Positions 8,880-15,639 of a stretch of DNA of 19,072 nucleotides are shown here, piece after piece. The position numbers and the translations under genes were made by a program. Where the stretch lies: assembly GCA_035628595.1 (NCBI GenBank), contig DASPJN010000127.1, positions 1-19,072 of the forward strand. The letters are read 5' to 3'. The DNA comes from Chryseosolibacter sp035628595. Lineage in GTDB: Bacteria; Bacteroidota; Bacteroidia; Cytophagales; Cyclobacteriaceae. Position 1 is the first letter of the stretch. Each line of letters starts with the position of its first letter. A model generated the notes under the pieces. That model searched no databases and was not told the DNA's origin. It was given only the letters and a program-made list of their open reading frames with translations.

Positions 8880-11800
8880 CTATTCGCGAATGATGGAGAT
8901 CGGAAAATCATTTCCGGTAATGTACCCGGTTGGATACTGCGATTGTCCCCCGTATTGTTTTGTCAGCTCAGGCACGCGCTCTTCCATAAAGAATTTCAGT
9001 TCGTTCACCGTCAGCTTTTTGTCGCCATTATCAGCTTTGCCATCAAGTGCTTCCAGCAACGCGTATGTAAACACGCCATGCTTTAGCTGGTCGAACTCCG
9101 TCGCAAACTGCTTCGTTCCACTCGAAGCGATCATTACAACGCCAGAGCTACGCGCAAGCTGCACGATCGCTTTTTCATCGGTTGCCGCGGCCCTCACGTT
9201 CAGGCTCTTCAGGGCGCCGCCTGAATGACATGCATCCATCAGGATAATTTGTTTTTGTGACTTAACCTGGGTCAGATATCCGCGCAAATCGGTAGCTGAA
9301 ATTCCTTTTGTCTTCAGCTGCGCAGGGTCACCATACAATTTCGTAATGTCAGTTGGAACAAGATAATACTCGTCATTATTGTCTTCGTCGAGTGTGCCGT
9401 GTCCGGCATAATAAAACAAAAATACATCTTCAGGTTTCGCGCGGGCAATGATTGACTTAAATGCAGCCCCGATCTGTTCTTTGGTTGCCTGCTCATCGTA
9501 AACCTCAAGATGATTGATAGCTTTAAAAATATCCTTACCGGTCTCTTTCAACTTGTCAACAAACGACTGTGCATCGGGTTGTGCATAGTTGAGGTTATAC
9601 GCCGCATTCTGATATTTATTAATACCCACAGCAAGTATGTGCAATGTCGATGTGGCGATGATCTCACCTGTGTACTCGATCTTAAGTATATCTGCACGCG
9701 ATTCGATCTTCTGAAAATTCAGCACTTTGACTTTAAATTCATTGGTTTCATTACCCATCTCAACCTCGTAAGTCTTCACAACTTTTTCTCCTTCACCTTT
9801 TGTGCTGATATCACGATCCGTTAAGATAAGCTTATCATTCTGGTAGAGATTAACTTCCTTTACGCCACCGCCGCCGTCATAGATTTCAACTGTTATGGGA
9901 ATAGTCCGAGCCTGCGTTAAAAATTTCCCCTTATCATATCGCAGCAGATCGGTATCGCGCGTTGTGGCAGTAACGTCAAAAAATGCAACGGAAGGCCTAT
10001 GTAACCTGCTCAAGTCAAAAAGTCTTTCTCCGGAATCGCGAAGAATCTCCTCCACGCGTTTTCCCTGTGTAAAGCTTTTAGCCATCTCCGTAGGCCTGTA
10101 GAGAATTTCGAAATACTGCTCAGCCGCATAAAAATCTGCGAGCTGAGTTATGCCACGATTTACATGCCATCCAAAATATTGTCCTCCATCCGAAGAGCAG
10201 GTAAAATATCCGCTTGGCGTCCATGAAACCCATTCATTGTCTTCAGAAATGAAAAGGGTCGCAAATGGGATCACCATTTCTCCGAGCGATTTATAAATCT
10301 GCTCAAGATCTTTATGGGTTTTATTTCCTTCCGCTTTCAGAAAATCTATCACACCAAGCCATGCCTGTTTATTAGGCTGGCTCGTAAGTGAATCAACAGG
10401 CAAAGACGTAAAGAATTCCTGCCATTCTTCCTCCGGAAAAGCTTTTCTCATACTTGGAGCAAAACCCGACTCATCCAGTTTCCAGAGAATGATCGACTGA
10501 TCTTCTCCGCCAGACGCTAGATAGCGGCTGTCCGGCGTGATGGCCAGCGCACGTACACCACCAGAATGGCCCACAAATTCTTTCATGATAAAACCGTTCT
10601 TATCAAATTGCTTTAGTGAAAAGTCGCTGCCAACTACAACGCTCCCATCTGGCAGTTGGAGGAAATCAAGAATTCTTCCATCAATATTCGGATCAGTTTG
10701 TACCGACTTGCCTTTTGGCAGACTGAGGGAATTCATATCAACCTGCTTTACGTTTTGCTCGACGGACGTAGCTGCCGGCAACGACGGTGCGGTGCGACTA
10801 AACAAAAAGGATTTGAAATTAAAACTGGACTTAAACTCCGGTTTCCCGGATGCATCGCGTTTACGTGCAATACAAAGTTCAGTTCCATTCGCGAACGCAA
10901 GATCCTGAATCGCACTGCCCTTCCCACGGATTGTGCGTATCGCCAACCCGTTGATCGGATTCCATAAATGAATTTCATTATTAATTCCGCCCGCTGAAGC
11001 GACAACATAATTTCCTGTCAACGAAGGTGAAAAGGATGTGCTGAACACTGTGTTGTCATGACCCGTGTAGTCAGTGAATTTTGTTCCTTCCGGAATTTTC
11101 CAGCTTTGGCCGAATCCGGTTACATCAAGTGCAACCAAAATCTTCGAGTCGTATGAAAACGAAAGCGCATTAACGGGAGCAGAAATTTTTCCAAGTGATT
11201 TATCTTTTTCAGTTGCGGGAAACGCGCTGGGAAACTCCTTTGCAATTGTCCCGTCGTTGTTCCAAAGGATCAGTTCATTATTGAAGCTGCTTGACGCAAG
11301 GTATTTACCATCCGGCGAATACATTACTTTATGGACAATGCCTTCATGTTTCTTCAACACATTCGGTGTCGGCTTATTTAATCCTTTGTCAAGCGATGCC
11401 ATTGGATAAACAAAAATGTTTTCACTTTCATGAGCAACTGCAAGCGCTTGCGTTATCAGGTTAAAAGAAACGCACGACACTGGCGAGGCTAGCGTGATCG
11501 TGGCAAGGTTCTTCAATGCTGGCAGTGTTTCCACGCGCCATATCCTTACGGTGTTGTCATCGGCGCCACTGGCGAGATATTTTCCATTACCTGAAAAGCT
11601 TAACGAATTGATCACGTTTTCATGTCCAACGGCAGTGCTTATTTGCTTTCCCTTTTCAAGGTCAATGATCACAATGTAATTCTGCTTTTGCGAGCTTACC
11701 GGATAACCGCCCACTGCGAGCAATTTACCGTCTGGAGAAATTGCTGATGCATATAACATGCCTTCTGGGCCATCGCCAATCTGAGATTCGAACTTGTTCA

Positions 11801-12008
11801 TCATTTCGCCGGTTTCGGCGTTCCAAATCCGGATGGTTTTGTCTTCAGAAATGGAAACCACCTTGCTGCCATCGGGCGTAAACAAAATATTATGAATCTT
11901 CGCCGAGTGCCCAAGCGGGTTTATAACAATTCTGGGTGCCTGCGCGTGCAGAGAACCTGCGATCAATAGCAGATAAATAGCCAGGAAACGCTCTTTCAGT
12001 TTGGTCAT
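8880..12008 (-). CDS. Exported WD40-repeat / caspase-like (peptidase C14) protein
   Basis: The product has 1042 residues. A signal peptide (RFLAIYLLLIAGSLHAQA) predicts export to the periplasm or surface. Residues about 30-520 contain around seven or eight WD40-type repeats, the clearest being GHSAKIHNILFTPDGSKVVS...IRIW, GHENVINSLSFSGNGKYLAS...VRIW and GHSGGVRALAITPDSRYLAS...IILW, forming one propeller. A linker of about 270 residues follows, including a 'WVSWTPSGYFTCSSDGG' segment often seen in such fusions. Residues about 787-1040 are a caspase/metacaspase fold (LHILAVGINKY) with the catalytic His870 in FYYAGHG and Cys927 in DACHSGG, so the protease looks active. WD40-C14 fusions are common in Bacteroidota and cyanobacteria, but the substrates of this type are mostly unknown; cell death, envelope stress and development are all possible. 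It is transcribed toward the fibre operon. Confidence 0.9.
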   Translation of the reverse strand: MTKLKERFLAIYLLLIAGSLHAQAPRIVINPLGHSAKIHNILFTPDGSKVVSISEDKTIRIWNAETGEMMNKFESQIGDGPEGMLYASAISPDGKLLAVGGYPVSSQKQNYIVIIDLEKGKQISTAVGHENVINSLSFSGNGKYLASGADDNTVRIWRVETLPALKNLATITLASPVSCVSFNLITQALAVAHESENIFVYPMASLDKGLNKPTPNVLKKHEGIVHKVMYSPDGKYLASSSFNNELILWNNDGTIAKEFPSAFPATEKDKSLGKISAPVNALSFSYDSKILVALDVTGFGQSWKIPEGTKFTDYTGHDNTVFSTSFSPSLTGNYVVASAGGINNEIHLWNPINGLAIRTIRGKGSAIQDLAFANGTELCIARKRDASGKPEFKSSFNFKSFLFSRTAPSLPAATSVEQNVKQVDMNSLSLPKGKSVQTDPNIDGRILDFLQLPDGSVVVGSDFSLKQFDKNGFIMKEFVGHSGGVRALAITPDSRYLASGGEDQSIILWKLDESGFAPSMRKAFPEEEWQEFFTSLPVDSLTSQPNKQAWLGVIDFLKAEGNKTHKDLEQIYKSLGEMVIPFATLFISEDNEWVSWTPSGYFTCSSDGGQYFGWHVNRGITQLADFYAAEQYFEILYRPTEMAKSFTQGKRVEEILRDSGERLFDLSRLHRPSVAFFDVTATTRDTDLLRYDKGKFLTQARTIPITVEIYDGGGGVKEVNLYQNDKLILTDRDISTKGEGEKVVKTYEVEMGNETNEFKVKVLNFQKIESRADILKIEYTGEIIATSTLHILAVGINKYQNAAYNLNYAQPDAQSFVDKLKETGKDIFKAINHLEVYDEQATKEQIGAAFKSIIARAKPEDVFLFYYAGHGTLDEDNNDEYYLVPTDITKLYGDPAQLKTKGISATDLRGYLTQVKSQKQIILMDACHSGGALKSLNVRAAATDEKAIVQLARSSGVVMIASSGTKQFATEFDQLKHGVFTYALLEALDGKADNGDKKLTVNELKFFMEERVPELTKQYGGQSQYPTGYITGNDFPISIIRE

Positions 12009-12019
12009 GCTGGTAAAGA

Positions 12020-12045
12020 AAAGTGGTAGGTAAAGTTACCACTTT
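12020..12045 (-). promoter_or_regulatory. Perfect 9-bp inverted repeat over probable promoter of the caspase-like gene
   Basis: AAAGTGGTA at 12020-12028 pairs exactly with TACCACTTT at 12037-12045 across an 8-base gap. On the minus strand the centre reads TAACTTTA (12031-12038), a 7/8 match to the Bacteroidota -7 box TAnnTTTG, placed 22 bases or more before the ATG at 12008. No clear -33 TTG at the expected spacing was found. It may be a repressor operator or a 5' untranslated hairpin. Confidence 0.45.
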
Positions 12046-12064
12046 CGAACCAAGCGTAAAAGGT

Positions 12065-12104
12065 GAAAAAATAATGAAAAGGGCAGATTAAAGCTTTCGT
12101 GCCC
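12065..12104 (-). terminator. Possible terminator of the small membrane-protein ORF
   Basis: On the minus strand GGGCA (12104-12100 by pairing with 12085-12081) and TGCCC form a 5-bp stem with a loop that contains AAAGCTTT. It is followed by a T-rich run (TTTTCATTATTTTTTC). The stem overlaps the ORF's stop codon. The short stem makes this tentative; transcription could instead run on into the caspase-like gene. Confidence 0.28.
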
Positions 12105-12198
12105 GTTGGTTATGCATTCCGCGATGACATTTTTCTGCATACCAGAACAGGAGTCCATAGAACATGATTACGGCGAAAAAAACGAATATCATTGTCAT
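12088..12198 (-). CDS. Possible 36-residue single-helix membrane protein
   Basis: Within the 360-base gap between the caspase-like and subtilase genes, a minus-strand frame encodes MTMIFVFFAVIMFYGLLFWY followed by AEKCHRGMHNQRARKL. This is one strongly hydrophobic helix and a short basic tail, so positive-inside topology would put the C-terminus in the cytoplasm. AGGAAC lies about 7 bases before the ATG at 12198, a plausible ribosome site. The frame stays open upstream to a TTG at 12270, but the added residues look less natural. No family is recognised. Placement 79 bases upstream of the caspase-like gene on the same strand would permit co-transcription. A chance hydrophobic ORF cannot be excluded. 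Confidence 0.45.
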   Translation of the reverse strand: MTMIFVFFAVIMFYGLLFWYAEKCHRGMHNQRARKL

Positions 12199-12368
12199 AG
12201 CTTGTTCCTGAAACAAATATGCAACGGCTGGTGAAGAACATTTGTTTATAGAAACGAGTCGAAGCACCAAAGTAAGAATAAGCGGCTTTTTGTCACTTTT
12301 ACCGCTTTTGACCCTTCAAATAAAATTTCCGGAATAGTTTTTGGCTTAAGGCTATATTCGCAACCGTT

Positions 12369-14057
12369 ATGAAAATGAAAATAAACTTCAGGGTAACCAC
12401 GTTTCTGGTCGCCATTCTTACAATCCTCCAAATTAATGTATATGCGCAACAGCCGGATTCAATTCAGGCACCACCGGAGGACTGGTTCCTGCTCGATCCG
12501 CAGACGGATAGTGTACAAGGTGTCAGCGCTGAAAAAACTTATTCAACTTTACTTAAAGGCAGGCCGTCAAAGACAGTTCTTGTTGCTGTGATCGACTCAG
12601 GTATTGATATCGAGCACGAAGACCTGAAAGAAGTTATCTGGGTGAACGAGGATGAAGTTGCAGGCAATGGTGTTGACGATGACAAGAACGGATATATAGA
12701 TGATGTCCATGGATGGAATTTCATTGGCGGAAAAGATGGTAATGTAGCCGAAGACACATACGAAGTGACACGCGAGTACGCGCGCCTCAAGCCGATCTAC
12801 GATAGCATCAATGAAAAGAAGATCGGTAAAAAACAAAAAGCTGAATATGCATACTGGTTGAAAGTAAAGAAGAAGTATGATAACGACTCCAAGCATAGTC
12901 AGACGCAGCTGACCCAGTTTACGCAGCAATACGAGATGTATATCAATGCCTATCGCACGATTCAATTCTGCGACAGTGTCCTGGAAGAAGCTTCGGGCAA
13001 CCCGGTTTTAAAATCAACGCTCGCATCAATCGAAGCAACGAGCGATACAGTGAACTTTGCGAAACAGACACTCACACGCATTCTCGAAAGCGTAGAAGGT
13101 GATGTGGCTGCAAAAGATTTTCTCAAAGACCTCGATGAATATCTTGACCATCTGCAGGAAGGTGTTAACCATTACCGCGTAGCTGTTGAATATGGATACA
13201 ACACCGACTTCAATTCGCGAAAAGTTGTGGGTGACGATCCGAACAATCTTTATGAGAAAGGTTATGGCAACAATGATGTTGAAGGCCCGGATGCGCGGCA
13301 TGGTACACATGTCGCTGGCATTATTGCAGCCGACCGTGACAACACGATTGGCGTGAAAGGCATCGCAGATAACGTGAAGATCATGGCTGTGCGTGCAGTG
13401 CCAAACGGGGATGAACGCGACAAAGACGTGGCGAATGCAATCATCTATGCAGTCGATAACGGCGCGCAGATCATCAACATGAGCTTCGGTAAAAAGTTTT
13501 CGCCACACAAGGAAGTAGTCGATAAGGCGGTGAAGTACGCGGAATCGAAAGGTGTGCTGCTCATTCACGCAGCTGGTAATGATGGTAATGACTTAGATGT
13601 AGACGCGAATTTCCCTACACGCAGTTATGACAAAGGCGGACAGGCTAAAACATGGCTTGAGATCGGCGCTTCGGCATTCGGTGCTGAAAAAGATTTTGTT
13701 GGATCGTTTTCAAACTACGGTAAGAAGTCTGTCGACCTGTTTGCGCCCGGTGTGCAGATCTATTCCACCGTTCCTGATGATAAATATGAAAATCTGCAGG
13801 GAACCAGCATGGCATGCCCCGCAACGAGCGGAGTCGCCGCGGTGCTCATGTCCTATTTTCCTGAACTCTCAGCGATAGAAGTAAAAGAGATCTTGCGCCA
13901 GTCGACACGGAAGTTCGACAGCCTTCAGGTGACAAAGCCTGGAACGGATGAAATGGTGCCGTTCAGCGAGCTCAGCAGTTCCGGTGGACTTGTCAATGTG
14001 TACGAAGCCGTGAAGATGGCCATGTCGATGAACAAAGACAAGATCGGTACGCGATAA
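12369..14057 (+). CDS. Secreted subtilisin-like S8 serine protease with large insertion
   Basis: The product has 562 residues with a signal peptide ending INVYAQQ. The catalytic triad is intact: Asp76 in VAVIDSGID, His311 in DARHGTHVAGI, and Ser480 in GTSMACPATSG, with the oxyanion Asn404 in HAAGND. The gap between Asp and His is 235 residues, far more than the 30-60 usual in subtilisins. About 170 of these form a charged, helical insertion (about 125-290) with coiled-coil character. Only about 48 residues separate the signal peptide from the catalytic core, so there is no ordinary I9 propeptide, and no T9SS tail domain follows the core. The start ATG at 12369 (alternative 12375) has a weak -7-like TATATTCG at 12353. 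The enzyme is probably a periplasmic or surface protease with a regulatory or substrate-gating insert; its substrate is unknown. Confidence 0.92.
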   Translation: MKMKINFRVTTFLVAILTILQINVYAQQPDSIQAPPEDWFLLDPQTDSVQGVSAEKTYSTLLKGRPSKTVLVAVIDSGIDIEHEDLKEVIWVNEDEVAGNGVDDDKNGYIDDVHGWNFIGGKDGNVAEDTYEVTREYARLKPIYDSINEKKIGKKQKAEYAYWLKVKKKYDNDSKHSQTQLTQFTQQYEMYINAYRTIQFCDSVLEEASGNPVLKSTLASIEATSDTVNFAKQTLTRILESVEGDVAAKDFLKDLDEYLDHLQEGVNHYRVAVEYGYNTDFNSRKVVGDDPNNLYEKGYGNNDVEGPDARHGTHVAGIIAADRDNTIGVKGIADNVKIMAVRAVPNGDERDKDVANAIIYAVDNGAQIINMSFGKKFSPHKEVVDKAVKYAESKGVLLIHAAGNDGNDLDVDANFPTRSYDKGGQAKTWLEIGASAFGAEKDFVGSFSNYGKKSVDLFAPGVQIYSTVPDDKYENLQGTSMACPATSGVAAVLMSYFPELSAIEVKEILRQSTRKFDSLQVTKPGTDEMVPFSELSSSGGLVNVYEAVKMAMSMNKDKIGTR

Positions 14058-14064
14058 GTAATCA

Positions 14065-14101
14065 AGCAGCGTGGGACGCGCATCTCACGCTGCTCTTTTT
14101 T
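14065..14101 (+). terminator. Intrinsic terminator of the S8 protease gene
   Basis: Eight bases after the stop codon, AGCAGCGTGGGA pairs with TCTCACGCTGCT (12 bp with one G-U pair) around a 6-base loop, followed by CTTTTTT. This is a textbook rho-independent terminator on the plus strand. There is no matching T-run on the minus strand, so it would not serve the convergent methyltransferase gene by the same mechanism. Confidence 0.88.
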
Positions 14102-14117
14102 CAAAGTTTTCGGCGTG

Positions 14118-15554
14118 TTATTTCCGGATTAACGAAACGATGTTTTCAACGTGCGTTGTATGCGGGAACATGTCGACAGGCTGTACTTCGCGGATGTCAT
14201 ATTGTTGTGAAAGAATTTGGAGATCACGTGCCTGCGTAGCCGCATTACAACTAACATAAACAATCCGTTCAGGATTAGCTTTCAGCAACATTCTCGTAAC
14301 ATCTTCATGCATGCCAGCCCGCGGCGGGTCAGTGATGATCACATTGGGGCGTCCATGCAAAGACAGGAATTCGTCATTCAATAAATTCTTTATGTCACCC
14401 GCATAAAAATCCGTATTGGTGATATTGTTCAACTGTGAATTGACCCTCGCATCTTCAATTGCTTCCTTTACGTACTCAAGTCCAATTACTTTCTTGGCAT
14501 GACCCGCAACGAAATTGGCGATCGTGCCGGTGCCGGTGTATAGATCATACACGAACTCATCACCGGTAAGTGAAGCCATCTCCCAGGTCTTCTTATAAAG
14601 AACATGCGCCTGTTGAGAGTTTGTCTGATAAAATGATTTCGGTCCCACCCGATACTGCAGCGTTTCGCTTCCGTCAGGGCGCGGCATTTTTTCAGTGATG
14701 TACGGATTACCTCTCCAGCAAACAATATTCAGATCGGCAAACGTGTCGTTTTTCTTGCCGTTGATCACATACTGAAAAGACGTAATCTCCGGGAAATCGT
14801 TCGCAAGACGCGTCAGGATTTTCTCGATCCATTCCATTTTATCGTAAGTAACTTGCAAGATCACCATCACTTCGCCCGTGTTGGCAGAGCGGATTGTTAA
14901 CGTGCGCAGAAACCCAATCTGCTTTCGCAGATCAAAAAATGGTATTTCATTTTTGATTGCTTCATCACGCGCAGCAAGTCGAATCGCATTGGAAGGATCC
15001 GCCTGCAGGTGGCATTCCTTCACGTCAAAAACTTTGTCATACTTACGCGGAATATGAAATCCGAGTCCCGGGTAAAAAGTTCTGCCTCCGTCCTTACTTT
15101 CATCCAGTTCATGACGGGTTAGCCAGCGTTGCGCTGTAAAAGTGAAGTCGAGTTTGTTGCGATAAAAACGTGTCGCAGCAGAACCGATAATTGCATTAAC
15201 GGATGGTAGAACCAGTCCCCCAATGCGCTCAAGGTTATCAACCACCTGTTTTTGTTTGTATTGAAGTTGCGTTTCGTAGTTGATGTGTCGCCACGAACAG
15301 CCGCCACACAAGCCGAAGTGGATGCAAAACGGTTCGGTACGATCCTTTGAAAAAGAAGTGATCGCAGTGACACGGCCTTCCAGGAAACTGCTTTTGATTT
15401 TTGTTAATTCGGCATTCACGGTGTCGCCGGGCGCGCATCCTTCGAGGAAAATAACCTGTCCGTCGATATGACCGACACACTTGCCTTCAGCGGCCATTGT
15501 TTCCACCACAATATTTTCAATTACATCGCCTTTTTTCATTGCTACCGCGGCCAT
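14118..15554 (-). CDS. rlmD: 23S rRNA (uracil-5-)-methyltransferase, RlmD/RlmCD type
   Basis: The product is about 478 residues and belongs to the TrmA/RumA family, which methylates C5 of a uridine in 23S rRNA using S-adenosylmethionine. An N-terminal TRAM-like domain (GDVIENIVVETMAAEGKCVG) is followed by the Fe-S cluster cysteines in CIHFGLCGGC, with a fourth probably in VKECHLQ. The SAM-binding motif is YDLYTGTGTIANF, the DPPRAG motif follows, and the nucleophile is Cys436 in YVSCNAATQARDL. I start at the ATG at 15554; 15539 (MKKGDVIEN) is the alternative. The longer frame from 15683 would overlap the divergent gene and its extra residues look noncoding. TAGTTTTG (15576-15569, minus strand) is a consensus -7 box just upstream. 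The exact target (U1939, U747 or both) cannot be read from sequence. Confidence 0.92.
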   Translation of the reverse strand: MAAVAMKKGDVIENIVVETMAAEGKCVGHIDGQVIFLEGCAPGDTVNAELTKIKSSFLEGRVTAITSFSKDRTEPFCIHFGLCGGCSWRHINYETQLQYKQKQVVDNLERIGGLVLPSVNAIIGSAATRFYRNKLDFTFTAQRWLTRHELDESKDGGRTFYPGLGFHIPRKYDKVFDVKECHLQADPSNAIRLAARDEAIKNEIPFFDLRKQIGFLRTLTIRSANTGEVMVILQVTYDKMEWIEKILTRLANDFPEITSFQYVINGKKNDTFADLNIVCWRGNPYITEKMPRPDGSETLQYRVGPKSFYQTNSQQAHVLYKKTWEMASLTGDEFVYDLYTGTGTIANFVAGHAKKVIGLEYVKEAIEDARVNSQLNNITNTDFYAGDIKNLLNDEFLSLHGRPNVIITDPPRAGMHEDVTRMLLKANPERIVYVSCNAATQARDLQILSQQYDIREVQPVDMFPHTTHVENIVSLIRK

Positions 15555-15568
15555 AAATTCAAATTTTG

Positions 15569-15576
15569 CAAAACTA
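15569..15576 (-). promoter_or_regulatory. Candidate -7 box of the methyltransferase gene
   Basis: TAGTTTTG on the minus strand fits TAnnTTTG exactly and lies 15 bases before the ATG at 15554, implying a very short leader. No TTG is found at the usual -33 spacing, so support is partial. Confidence 0.35.
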
Positions 15577-15613
15577 CTGAAATACGGGTGTTTTACTGCC
15601 CTTGCGCTTTTCT

Positions 15614-15621
15614 TATCTTTA
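15614..15621 (+). promoter_or_regulatory. Candidate -7 box of the T9SS cargo gene
   Basis: TATCTTTA matches TAnnTTTG at 7 of 8 positions and lies 18 bases before the ATG at 15640, in the 85-base divergent gap shared with the methyltransferase gene. The -33 element is not clear. Confidence 0.3.
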
Positions 15622-15639
15622 TCAAAAGTGAAAGTGCGG

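Noticed and set aside
13026..13568. 180-codon minus-strand frame
   Set aside because: It is antisense to the catalytic part of the S8 protease gene, whose residues are strongly conserved; no family features are seen.
15481..15639. Upstream extension of the T9SS cargo gene
   Set aside because: It would overlap the methyltransferase start and put 53 residues ahead of a clear signal peptide; the ATG at 15640 is preferred.
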